Origin: Streptomyces tailanensis
Lineage (GTDB): Bacteria; Actinomycetota; Actinomycetes; Streptomycetales; Streptomycetaceae
Length of the DNA: 37,628 bases
Direction of reading: 5' to 3'
NCBI RefSeq assembly: GCF_008386495.1
Contig: NZ_VTHJ01000052.1
Location: forward strand, 1-37,628
Made by a program: the position numbers and the translations under genes. Shown in pieces: positions 7,432 through 13,926 of this stretch. The notes under the pieces were generated by a model that worked only from the letters and a program-made list of their open reading frames with translations, made no database searches and was not told where the DNA came from. How positions within the stretch are numbered: the stretch's first letter is position 1; the number at the start of each line of letters is the position of its first letter.

Positions 7432-7956
7432 ATGGGGACGAATGGATCGACCATGCTCGAACCCTTACGGCAGGGACTTCCGCCACTCGATCCCGCGACC
7501 GTGTCCAACGCCGCGTCCTGCGCGCTGCCGCCCCGCTACGAAGCGGTGCGGGAGGCAAGGCAGTTCACCCGTGGCACGCTCGACCAGTGGCAGATGGGCG
7601 ACCGCTTCGACGACGTCTGTCTCGTGGTCTCGGAACTCGTCACCAACGCCCTGCGGCACGGCCTGCCTCCCCTGACCGGCCTCGCCCAGGACCCGCCGGT
7701 GCGGCTGCATCTGATGCGCTGGACCGAGCGGTTGGTGTGCGCGGTGCGCGACCCCAGCCACGACAACCCGGTCGCGCGCGACTCGGACGACTTCTCGGCG
7801 GAGTCGGGGCGCGGGCTGTTCCTGGTCGACTCGTTCGCGGACAGCTGGGGCTGGCATCCACTGGCCGGCACGCTCAGCGGCAAGGTGGTGTGGGCACTGT
7901 TCCAGGTGCCGTCGGTGCCGCCACCACCGGGCGGCTACCCCTCGGCCGACCGATGA
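7432..7956 (+). CDS. GHKL ATP-binding protein (anti-sigma-factor kinase-like, AbaA OrfA-like)
   Basis: A 174-aa single-domain protein of the HATPase_c_2 type, related to SpoIIAB/RsbW kinases. The N-box is SELVTNALRHG and the glycine-rich box is SGRGLFLVDSFADSWGW. It probably binds ATP and controls a partner protein by binding or phosphorylation; no sigma factor is adjacent. ATG 7432 is chosen because GGGGAG lies 9 bases upstream; a second ATG at 7453 is possible. A TTA leucine codon at 7465-7467 makes translation dependent on the bldA tRNA. The WhiJ-like gene diverges upstream and the DUF397 gene converges downstream. Confidence 0.85.
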   Translation: MGTNGSTMLEPLRQGLPPLDPATVSNAASCALPPRYEAVREARQFTRGTLDQWQMGDRFDDVCLVVSELVTNALRHGLPPLTGLAQDPPVRLHLMRWTERLVCAVRDPSHDNPVARDSDDFSAESGRGLFLVDSFADSWGWHPLAGTLSGKVVWALFQVPSVPPPPGGYPSADR

Positions 7957-8025
7957 ACCGCGGCGCTTTTCGGCGCCGCGGTTCTACGCGTGTCGCACCA
8001 TCAACGCCCCGAGGGCGAACGGGCG

Positions 8026-8292
8026 TTATCCGATCAGGTGGTCGAACTCGCCGTCCTTGATGCCCAGGAGCATCGCCTCTATCTCGGCGCGGGTGTAGAC
8101 CAGCGCCGGGCCGTCCGGGAAGCGCGAGTTCCGCACCGCCACGTCACCGCCGGGCAGCCGCGCGAACTCCACACAGTTCCCCTGCGAGTTGCTGTGCCGG
8201 CTCTTCTGCCAGGCCACCGCGTGGAGCTCGCTGAGCTCCGTCGCGGCCATGCCGTTGTACACGTCATCCACGCCGTACACGTCGTGGTCCAC
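8026..8292 (-). CDS. DUF397 protein, partner of the WhiJ-like regulator
   Basis: An 88-aa protein with the DUF397 signature: WQKSRHSNSQGNCVEFARLP, then VAVRNSRFPDGPALVYTRAE and a C-terminal helix ending in FDHLIG. These proteins occur beside WhiJ/Scr1-type XRE regulators in Streptomyces. In the Scr1/Scr2 case the pair behaves in a toxin-antitoxin-like, expression-modulating way, with the two proteins interacting. Here the gene lies beyond the ATPase and in the same orientation as the regulator. Its upstream region holds two arrays of TGC-rich repeats, suggesting control by the same regulator. Confidence 0.9.
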   Translation of the reverse strand: MDHDVYGVDDVYNGMAATELSELHAVAWQKSRHSNSQGNCVEFARLPGGDVAVRNSRFPDGPALVYTRAEIEAMLLGIKDGEFDHLIG

Positions 8293-8462
8293 AGGTCGCT
8301 CCCCGGGTGGTGCATTGGTGTGCTTGGTGTGCGTCGGTGCACGTTTGGCGTGCGTTGATGCGCGTTGGCTCTGATGTGGCTGTTGGTGCAGTGGTCAACT
8401 GCCACGGATCATAGCCCCGTTCACATGCCGATGCGCGGGCATATGCATGGGCATGTGCACGA

Positions 8463-8478
8463 GCAGATGCACGTGCAC
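8463..8478 (-). repeat. 16-bp shared motif, copy 2 (inverted)
   Basis: GCAGATGCACGTGCAC is the exact reverse complement of 7325-7340. It lies in the upstream region of the DUF397 gene, about 170 bases from its start. Confidence 0.8.
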
Positions 8479-8566
8479 GAGGGGTGTTCTTGCGGTTACA
8501 GCACTGGAGAGACGTATGAAGCGGCTTTCCTGTTCCATCCGCGCCCGGAAGTTGGCGGAAAGCGTT

Positions 8567-8602
8567 CGGCCCCGGGGAGGTGGTGGGTCCTCCCCGGGGC
8601 CG
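8567..8602 (-). terminator. Terminator of the zinc-starvation operon
   Basis: A 14-bp perfect stem (arms 8567-8580 and 8589-8602, left arm CGGCCCCGGGGAGG) with an 8-base loop. It lies about 80 bases beyond the rpsR2 stop on the minus strand. Confidence 0.75.
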
Positions 8603-8683
8603 GGTGGGGGTGGTGCGTGGGTGGTGAGGGGTGGTGAGTTGGGTGGTACTGGAGCGGTACGAGGGTGCCGGCGACGGGGTCGG

Positions 8684-8917
8684 TCAGCGGGAGGAGTACG
8701 GCAGGAGGGCCATCTCCCGGGCGTTCTTGATGGCGCGGGCGAGCTGTCGCTGCTGCTGGGCGGAGACCCTGGTGACCCGGCGGCTGCGGATCTTGCCGCG
8801 GTCGGAGATGAACCGGCGCAGCAGGTCGGTGTCCTTGTAGTCGATGTATGTGATCTTGGCCTGGTCCAGCGGGTTGGGGCGGGACTTGGCGGGCTTGCGC
8901 TCGGGCTTGCGGGCCAT
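8684..8917 (-). CDS. rpsR2: Ribosomal protein S18 paralogue (zinc-free type)
   Basis: A 77-aa S18 with the recognisable core ITYIDYKDTDLLRRFISDRG and KIRSRRVTRVSAQQQRQLAR. It contains no cysteine at all, so it is the C-minus form thought to replace zinc-binding S18 in zinc-poor cells. It is the last gene of the minus-strand operon, 6 bases after the COG0523 gene. Control by Zur through the box at 10639-10653 is inferred from operon structure and from the known Streptomyces regulon. Confidence 0.95.
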   Translation of the reverse strand: MARKPERKPAKSRPNPLDQAKITYIDYKDTDLLRRFISDRGKIRSRRVTRVSAQQQRQLARAIKNAREMALLPYSSR

Positions 8918-8923
8918 GGTGAG

Positions 8924-10198
8924 TCAGACCTCCAGGAAGGTGTCGAAGGGGCGCGGCAGCCGTTCCCAGGCGGCGCGTCCGGCGGCGTACTCGGCGTCGG
9001 TGAGCAGGCAGGACTCCAGGAGTTGTTCGAGTCCGTCGCGGTCCAGGCCGGGCGAGGTGAAGACCAGGTGCTGGCAGCGGTCGCCGTGCTCCGGGTGCCA
9101 GTCGAGGGCGGCCGCGGCCCGGCGTACCGGCGGAACCATGTCCCAGGCCGCGTCCGGCAGCGAGGCGAGCCAGGGGCCGACCGACTCCACGCAGAGGGCG
9201 CCGCCGGCCGCGTCCCAGTGGAGCAGGGTGTCGGGGCGTTCGGCCAACCAGAAGCGGCCGCGGCTGCGGGCGGCGGCGCAGCAGAGGTCTTCCAGGGCGG
9301 CGTACAGGCGTTCCGGGTGGAAGGGGCGGTGGCGGTGCCAGACGAGGGTGGTGACGCCGCATTCGTCGGCGTCGGTGGGGAGGAGGGCGGAGGCGGGGTG
9401 CTGGGCTGCGGCGGCGGCTTCTACGTCGAATCCTGCGAACGCTGCCGCGAGCAGCGCCGGGGGGCGCCGTTGGGGTTGTTGTGCGTCGTCGAGTGCGGGT
9501 TCGTTGTGGCTGGTCGCGCCCCGCGGCGGAGCCGCCGGCGGGCACGGCCCCGCGCCCCTGAAAGCAGGGGTGCGGCCCCGGCTTTCTGAGTCACCGCCCT
9601 CAATGGGGACCCTCTGCGCCGTCGGGTGCAGTTGGGCCAGCAGCGCCCTGTCCTCGTCGTCCGCCTCCGCCGAGTCCAGGACCGCCAGGACCGGGGCGTA
9701 TTCCAGCTGGCGGGCGAAGGTGTCGGCGACCGTGCGCTGGTCGGTGGTGGCGGCGGCGAGGCCGCGTTCGGCGAGGTCGTCGCCGTTGGCGAGGGAAGGG
9801 AGGAGGAGGGCGGGGTCCACGGCCGTGATGACCGAGGTGAGGCGGAGGCCGCTGGCCGCGACCACCTCGGCCATCGCCTTGGGCTCCACCGAGTCCCACA
9901 GTTCGACGACGGCGAGGCGGGTGAGGCCCGCATCCGCGAGCCGTTCCAGCTCGGGGACCAGGTCCTCACGGAGGGCGCAGCACGCGCAGTCGTTGACGAG
10001 GGGGGTCTCGCCGCTGGAGATGAGGCCCGCCGCGTCCCGTACGGTCCGGACGACCTTGGCGTCGGGACCGTCGATGGCGGTGGTGAGGTCGTGGTGCAGC
10101 GCGACGCTGCCCGGGACCCCGGCGAGCAGCGCCTCGACGGCGGCCCGCCGGGCATCGGCGTGCAGCCCGCCGACGATCGCGACAGACAGCTGGGTCAC
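8924..10198 (-). CDS. COG0523/CobW-like protein with degenerate P-loop
   Basis: A 424-aa protein; GTG 10196-10198 is chosen because it begins directly at the family start TQLSVAIVGG and lies 5 bases after rpmE2. COG0523 GTPases act as metal chaperones, and members in Zur operons serve zinc. The diagnostic C-x-C-C motif is present (NDCACCALRED, C71-C74). A C-terminal CobW domain runs from about 290 to the end. Unusually, the P-loop is not GxxGxGKT: it reads IVGGLHADARRAA, without Lys-Thr. Residues about 202-240 are a Pro/Gly/Arg-rich insertion that is the translation of a Streptomyces dispersed repeat. A true metal chaperone without GTPase activity, or a different nucleotide mode, are both possible. 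Confidence 0.85.
   Translation of the reverse strand: MTQLSVAIVGGLHADARRAAVEALLAGVPGSVALHHDLTTAIDGPDAKVVRTVRDAAGLISSGETPLVNDCACCALREDLVPELERLADAGLTRLAVVELWDSVEPKAMAEVVAASGLRLTSVITAVDPALLLPSLANGDDLAERGLAAATTDQRTVADTFARQLEYAPVLAVLDSAEADDEDRALLAQLHPTAQRVPIEGGDSESRGRTPAFRGAGPCPPAAPPRGATSHNEPALDDAQQPQRRPPALLAAAFAGFDVEAAAAAQHPASALLPTDADECGVTTLVWHRHRPFHPERLYAALEDLCCAAARSRGRFWLAERPDTLLHWDAAGGALCVESVGPWLASLPDAAWDMVPPVRRAAAALDWHPEHGDRCQHLVFTSPGLDRDGLEQLLESCLLTDAEYAAGRAAWERLPRPFDTFLEV
9493..9580 (-). repeat. Dispersed GC-rich repeat inserted in frame in the COG0523 gene
   Basis: The segment begins GTGCGGGTTCGTTGTGGCTG on the plus strand and ends near GCCCCTGAAAGCAGGGG. It matches from memory a very common Streptomyces intergenic repeat. 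Here it lies inside the gene without breaking the frame. Boundaries are approximate. Related shorter copies lie at 16911-16942 and 24474-24515. Confidence 0.65.
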
Positions 10199-10203
10199 GT
10201 CGG

Positions 10204-10455
10204 TCAGCCCCGCTTCTTCCCGTACCGCTTCTCGAACTTCTCCACGCGCCCCGCGGTGTCCAGCACGCGCGCGGTGCCTGTGTAGAAGGGGTGGCTGACG
10301 TTCGAGATCTCGACGTCGACCACGGGGTACGTGTTGCCGTCCTCCCACTCGATCGTCTTCTCGCTCGTCATGGTCGAGCGGGTGAGGAAGGCGTGGTTCG
10401 CGGCGCGGTCGCGGAAGACGACGGGCCCGTACGACGGGTGGATGTCCTTCTTCAT
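10204..10455 (-). CDS. rpmE2: Ribosomal protein L31 type B (zinc-free)
   Basis: An 83-aa L31 of type B: MKKDIHPSYGPVVFRDRAAN at the start and SHPFYTGTARVLDTAGRVEK near the end. It has no cysteine, unlike the zinc-binding C-plus L31 that stores zinc in the ribosome. It is 5 bases upstream of the COG0523 gene and 5 bases downstream of rpmG2 in the minus-strand operon. Zur repression in zinc-replete cells is known for this gene set in Streptomyces. Confidence 0.97.
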   Translation of the reverse strand: MKKDIHPSYGPVVFRDRAANHAFLTRSTMTSEKTIEWEDGNTYPVVDVEISNVSHPFYTGTARVLDTAGRVEKFEKRYGKKRG

Positions 10456-10460
10456 GGCGG

Positions 10461-10625
10461 TCAGCGCTCCTCTCGGAAGTCGACGTGGCGGCCGACCATC
10501 GGGTCGAACTTGCGCAGTACCAGGCGGTCCGGGTTGTTCCGGCGGTTCTTGCGCGTGACGTACGTGTAGCCGGTGCCGGCCGTGGACCGGAGCTTGATGA
10601 CCGGCCGGAGTTCGTTGCGTGCCAT
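10461..10625 (-). CDS. rpmG2: Ribosomal protein L33 (zinc-free)
   Basis: A 54-aa L33 read from ATG 10623-10625: MARNELRPVIKLRSTAGTGY, then YVTRKNRRNNPDRLVLRKFD, ending in FREER. No cysteine is present, so the zinc ribbon of the C-plus form is absent. It is the first gene of the minus-strand operon and its start lies 13 bases from the Zur-like box. Confidence 0.96.
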   Translation of the reverse strand: MARNELRPVIKLRSTAGTGYTYVTRKNRRNNPDRLVLRKFDPMVGRHVDFREER

Positions 10626-10638
10626 GCTGGTACCTTAC

Positions 10639-10653
10639 TGAAAACGAATTCCA
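10639..10653. promoter_or_regulatory. Zur box between rpmG2 and rpmB2
   Basis: TGAAAACGAATTCCA matches the Streptomyces Zur consensus TGAAAATGATTTTCA at 12 of 15 positions. It sits in the 62-base gap between the two divergent ribosomal operons, so one bound dimer could control both. Confidence 0.85.
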
Positions 10654-10687
10654 TTTACACAACCCCCAGAAGAGAGGTGCATCACCC

Positions 10688-10924
10688 TTGTCCGCCCACT
10701 GCATGCTGACCGGCGCCCAGCCCGGCTTCGGCAACCGCATCTCGCACTCCCACCGGCGCACGTCCCGCCGCTTCGACCCGAACATCCAGTCCAAGCGGTA
10801 CTGGTTGCCGAGCGAGAACCGGTATGTGCGGCTCCGGCTCAGCACGAAGGGGATCAAGACCGTGGACGTCATCGGTGTCGAGGCCGCCGTGGCCCGGATC
10901 CGCGCGCGCGGCGTGAAGGTCTGA
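10688..10924 (+). CDS. rpmB2: Ribosomal protein L28 (zinc-free)
   Basis: A 78-aa L28. The family start SAHCMLTGAQPGFGNRISHS requires the TTG at 10688-10690; the Shine-Dalgarno-like AGAGAGG lies about 10 bases upstream. The next ATG (10703) would cut off conserved residues. Only one cysteine remains, so the two C-x-x-C pairs of the zinc form are missing. It is followed 14 bases later by rpsN2 and is divergent from rpmG2 across the Zur-like box. Confidence 0.95.
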   Translation: MSAHCMLTGAQPGFGNRISHSHRRTSRRFDPNIQSKRYWLPSENRYVRLRLSTKGIKTVDVIGVEAAVARIRARGVKV

Positions 10925-10938
10925 GAGGTGCTTGTCTG

Positions 10939-11244
10939 ATGGCGAAGAAGAGCAAGATCGCGAAGAACGAGAAGCGGCAGGAGATCGTCGCGCGGTACGC
11001 CGAGCGGCGGGCCGAGCTGAAGGAGATCATCCGGCGCCCGTCCTCCACGGACGCCGAACGCGCCGCCGCCCAGCGGGAGCTGAGCCGACAGCCACGCGAC
11101 GCCAGCGCCACCCGCGTACGCAACCGGGATCAGGTCGACGGGCGGCCGCGCGGTTACTTCCGGACGTTCGGGCTGTCCCGGGTGAGTCTGCGGGAGCAGG
11201 CGCACGCCGGGTTCCTGCCGGGGGTGCGCAAGTCGTCCTGGTAG
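10939..11244 (+). CDS. rpsN2: Ribosomal protein S14 (zinc-free, long type)
   Basis: A 101-aa S14 of the long, cysteine-free type: MAKKSKIAKNEKRQEIVARY at the start, and VRNRDQVDGRPRGYFRTFGL with SLREQAHAGFLPGVRKSSW at the end. It replaces the zinc-binding short S14 in zinc-poor cells. The stop codon lies within a small hairpin (11232-11250). Confidence 0.97.
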   Translation: MAKKSKIAKNEKRQEIVARYAERRAELKEIIRRPSSTDAERAAAQRELSRQPRDASATRVRNRDQVDGRPRGYFRTFGLSRVSLREQAHAGFLPGVRKSSW

Positions 11245-11250
11245 GACGAC
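11232..11250 (+). terminator. Hairpin at the rpsN2 stop codon with an alternative fold
   Basis: GTCGTCC-TGGTA-GGACGAC forms a 7-bp stem whose loop and right arm contain the stop. The overlapping CCTGGT-AGGACG-ACCAGG (11237-11254) is a mutually exclusive second hairpin. No U-tract follows. It may act as a weak terminator. Confidence 0.4.
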
Positions 11251-11288
11251 CAGGTATCCCGGTCGTCGTCACGGTTCCGCTGAGCGGC

Positions 11289-11318
11289 CCTCACAGGTCC
11301 TCACAGTTCCTGACAGTT
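11289..11318 (+). repeat. Three tandem 10-bp repeats
   Basis: CCTCACAGGT, CCTCACAGTT and CCTGACAGTT follow one another without spacing, about 90-117 bases upstream of the lipoprotein start at 11406. A 10-bp period matches one helical turn, so a factor-binding array in the promoter is possible. Confidence 0.7.
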
Positions 11319-11405
11319 CCCGGCCGTCTTTCGCAGAGCTACTCCTGGTAGCTTGCGGCTGTCGCCCCGGCGACCGGATCCGGCCAGACCTTTGGGAGAC
11401 CTCCA

Positions 11406-11966
11406 GTGACTACGGCGATGACGGCAAGGACCGCGAGGAGGGCGACCTCCGCCTCCGCCCGCCGGCGCATGCGCGTCGCGGCAGCGGCGGCCGGTCTGGC
11501 GGCCGCGCTCGCGCTGACCGGGTGCAGCAGTGACGAGGCCGACTCCGAGGCCAAGGAGTCGTCGGCCGCCCCGACGGCGGCGGAGAGCGCGGACGGCGAC
11601 GGTGGCTCCGGGGACTCCTCCGGCGCCGAGACCGAACTACAGGGCAACTGGCTGGCCACGACCGACGGCAAGGCGGTCGGCCTGTTCGTCAACGGCGACG
11701 AGGCCGCGGTCTTCGTCGCGGGCGGCTCGGTGTGCAGCGGCAAGGTCTCCGACTCGGCGGGCATGCAGATGATCAACCTCAAGTGCACCGACGGCAACGA
11801 CGACCGCGCCTCCGGCATGGTCGACTCCGTCGACGCCGAGTCCCTCACGATCACGTGGGAGGGCGGCGCCGGCGAGGAGAAGTTCCAGAAGGCGGAGGGG
11901 GCGCTGCCGTCGGGGCTGCCGACGGATCTGACGGCGGATCTGCCGACGGCGAGCGCCGGGTCGTAG
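11406..11966 (+). CDS. Small secreted lipoprotein, unknown function
   Basis: A 186-aa protein starting at GTG 11406 behind GGGAGACC. A basic N-terminus is followed by a hydrophobic stretch ending in LALTGC, a lipobox with Cys near residue 38, so it is probably an exported lipoprotein. A Ser/Glu/Asp/Gly-rich linker (about 39-77) leads to a small domain starting ELQGNWLATTDGKAVGLFVN, with two cysteines (SVCSGK, LKCTDG) that could form a disulfide. I do not recognise the family. The upstream region carries three tandem 10-bp repeats. The next gene also encodes a small lipoprotein, but with its own leader of about 110 bases. Confidence 0.8.
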   Translation: MTTAMTARTARRATSASARRRMRVAAAAAGLAAALALTGCSSDEADSEAKESSAAPTAAESADGDGGSGDSSGAETELQGNWLATTDGKAVGLFVNGDEAAVFVAGGSVCSGKVSDSAGMQMINLKCTDGNDDRASGMVDSVDAESLTITWEGGAGEEKFQKAEGALPSGLPTDLTADLPTASAGS

Positions 11967-12077
11967 ATGTCGTAGATCATGTGTGGGGCGGGCCGCGGAA
12001 CTCCGGTTTCGCGGCCCGTTCGCACACCCTCCACCACCGGCTGCGACAACAGCCATGACGTCTCGGGGACCTGCTCC

Positions 12078-12623
12078 ATGCGCACCGCTTCCATCGCCAC
12101 CGCCGCCGCTCTCCTCGCGGCCCTCACGCTGACCGCCTGCGGCGGGAGCGACGACGGGGACGGAGGAAAGGCGGCTGAGGAGACCGCCAAGAGCGACAGC
12201 ACCGCCTGCACGGCGGACGGGGTCGACCTCGAGGTGGGTCCCAGCAGCGCCGCCCCGGCCGTCGGGGACGAGGGCGCCGTTCCCGTCACCGTGACCAACA
12301 CGGGTGCCGCCTGCACGCTCAAGGGCATCGCCGGTGTCGAACTGACCGCCGGTGACTCCTCCTGGAAACTCCAGCCGCAGGAGGGCGCGTCGCAGGAGAC
12401 GCAGCTGACGCTGGAGGCCGATCAGTCGATGACCTTCACGATCTCGTACGTACGCGGGGCCGCGGACGACGCGGAGAAGGGCGCCGCGGTGACACAGCTG
12501 GACGTCACCCTGCCCAAAGACAGCACGGCGCACACCTTCAAGTGGCCGGACCCCGAGGTCGCGATCAAGTCCGCGGATGTGTTGGAGGCGACCGTGGGGC
12601 CCTTCCTGCCCGCGGGCGACTGA
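12078..12623 (+). CDS. Small lipoprotein, DUF4232-like
   Basis: A 181-aa protein from ATG 12078-12080, preceded by GGGGAC. The signal peptide ends in the lipobox LTAC. The mature part is a beta-rich domain of DUF4232 type: LEVGPSSAAPAVGDEGAVPV, TNTGAACTLKGIAGVEL, then TFTISYVRGAADDAEKGAAV. Such domains are common on actinobacterial surface lipoproteins; their ligands are mostly unknown. The frame extends upstream to 11979 without a signal or ribosome-binding site, so the longer start is rejected. Confidence 0.8.
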   Translation: MRTASIATAAALLAALTLTACGGSDDGDGGKAAEETAKSDSTACTADGVDLEVGPSSAAPAVGDEGAVPVTVTNTGAACTLKGIAGVELTAGDSSWKLQPQEGASQETQLTLEADQSMTFTISYVRGAADDAEKGAAVTQLDVTLPKDSTAHTFKWPDPEVAIKSADVLEATVGPFLPAGD

Positions 12624-12636
12624 CCGTCTCAGAGGC

Positions 12637-13812
12637 TCACGGCAGCCGGGGCCGGACCCCCACCTGGGCCCGGTCCGCCGCTTCCGCGCCCTGTCGCCAG
12701 CCGACGGCGTCGGTGACGCCTCGTACGCGGGTGGTGACGGTGTCCGGGAACAGGTGGGTGAAGCGATCGCGTACGGCTACGTCGCGGGCGGCGAGGACGG
12801 GGAGGAGGTCGCCCGCGTCCTCGGCACCGGTGCCGGCGGCTCCGGCGGTTTCGGCTACCTGGGCCTCCGCGACCTCCGCCAGCCGGTCGCCGATCCGGTG
12901 GGCGTAGGCCGCCAGGAAGGACTGCCGGAACGTCTTGGTCCGCTTGCGGCCTCCCTTGCGCTGAGCCGCCTCCGCCTTGGTCATCGCGGTGGTGGCCTGG
13001 ACGAGGAGTGAGGTGTAGAGGAGTTCGACCGCCTCCAGGTCGGGCTCGAAACCGACGACCGTGGAGAAGCCGAGGGGCTCGTTCCAGACGGCCTCGCAGC
13101 GGTTGGCGCGGGCGACCGCGTCGAGGAGTACCGCCTTGGCCGTCTCGTACGGCGGGTCGACGCCGATGCGGCAGGCGCCGGGCACGTCCTTGGCATGGGT
13201 GCGAGCGGCGAGCAGCGCCTCGTCGATGCTGTGCCGCGCCATCAGCTCCTGCGCCTTCGCACTGAGCGCCTCCGCCTCCTCCGGGAACTCCGTGGCCTCC
13301 GCCTTGGCGAGGAGGCCTCGGATACGGGTGAACATGCGGGACTCGGGGTGGTGGACCGTGGTGGCGGGGCGGCCCTGCGGGCGGTCCAGGGGTTCGAGGG
13401 TGGGCAGGCGCAGGAGCAGGCGGTACAGCTCCAGGGCGGCGGTGGCGTGGGAGAAGCGGTCGGTGCGGGAGAGGTGCCCTGCGAGGGCCCTGATCTCGTC
13501 GAGCTGTGCGGCCCAGCGGGGGCTCGGTGACGGCTGCCGCCGCTCGGTGGGCTGCTCGTGCTCCTCGACGATGAGCCGCGCGAGGAGTCGTACGTGTGCG
13601 TCTTCCAGCTCGCGCCGCGCGAACCGTACGGCGTCGGCGGGCTGCCAGCCGCGCCGCCAGGCCCCGGCGACGAACTCCCGTCCCCGCCGGGCGAGTTCCG
13701 CGTCGGCGGTCGAGTCGGCGGCGAGCAGCGAGGCGCCCGTGTCCAGGGCTGCGTCGGTGTCGGCGTAGAGGGCCGTCTCGAAGGCGCGGTCCACCGTGCT
13801 GGTCGTACTCAC
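12637..13812 (-). CDS. DUF2786-type protein
   Basis: A 391-aa soluble protein, start GTG 13810-13812 (STTSTVDRAFETALYADTDA). The central part holds the DUF2786 signature: TRIRGLLAKAEATEFPEEAE followed by ALSAKAQELMARHSIDEALL at about 185-225. This small helical domain occurs in phage and actinobacterial proteins and has no established function. The C-terminal part (RKGGRKRTKTFRQSFLAAYA, AHRIGDRLAEV) is the usual partner region of these proteins. The gene is divergent from the ABC transporter pair across 114 bases. The upstream start could differ by a few codons, as no clear Shine-Dalgarno is visible. Confidence 0.82.
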   Translation of the reverse strand: MSTTSTVDRAFETALYADTDAALDTGASLLAADSTADAELARRGREFVAGAWRRGWQPADAVRFARRELEDAHVRLLARLIVEEHEQPTERRQPSPSPRWAAQLDEIRALAGHLSRTDRFSHATAALELYRLLLRLPTLEPLDRPQGRPATTVHHPESRMFTRIRGLLAKAEATEFPEEAEALSAKAQELMARHSIDEALLAARTHAKDVPGACRIGVDPPYETAKAVLLDAVARANRCEAVWNEPLGFSTVVGFEPDLEAVELLYTSLLVQATTAMTKAEAAQRKGGRKRTKTFRQSFLAAYAHRIGDRLAEVAEAQVAETAGAAGTGAEDAGDLLPVLAARDVAVRDRFTHLFPDTVTTRVRGVTDAVGWRQGAEAADRAQVGVRPRLP

Positions 13813-13926
13813 GTGTTCGATCGTGTCATGGGGTGAGGGCGGACGGCGGAGGTAGGGCTGGCCATACCCCCGGGACGCCCGCCAGTGGTCGTGTGCGGGC
13901 GGGCCGGGGGCGGTTCGCTGGTGGGC

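Larger units (their letters stand above)
8293..8683. promoter_or_regulatory. Intergenic region with two TGC-rich repeat arrays and a terminator
   Basis: These 391 bases show no credible gene. Bases 8311-8366 contain six irregularly spaced TGC elements in a TGCNTTGG context (starts 8311, 8321, 8330, 8338, 8351, 8359), immediately upstream of the DUF397 start. Bases 8425-8480 are packed with ATGC/GCAT/GTGCAC palindromes, including the shared 16-mer. A strong hairpin at 8567-8602 ends the ribosomal operon from the other side. Confidence 0.6.

Noticed and set aside
7142..7675. Open frame starting MESLQQARREWREVGQ in the divergent control region.
   Set aside because: It has ordinary non-coding codon use, no ribosome-binding site and overlaps the real ATPase gene in another frame.
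8425..8637. Open frame encoding a His/Met-rich peptide (MRGHMHGHVHEQMHVHEGCS) that looks like a metal-binding protein near the Zur block.
   Set aside because: No Shine-Dalgarno, third-position GC is low for this genome, and the frame runs through the terminator at 8567-8602. The composition is explained by the TGCA-rich operator array.
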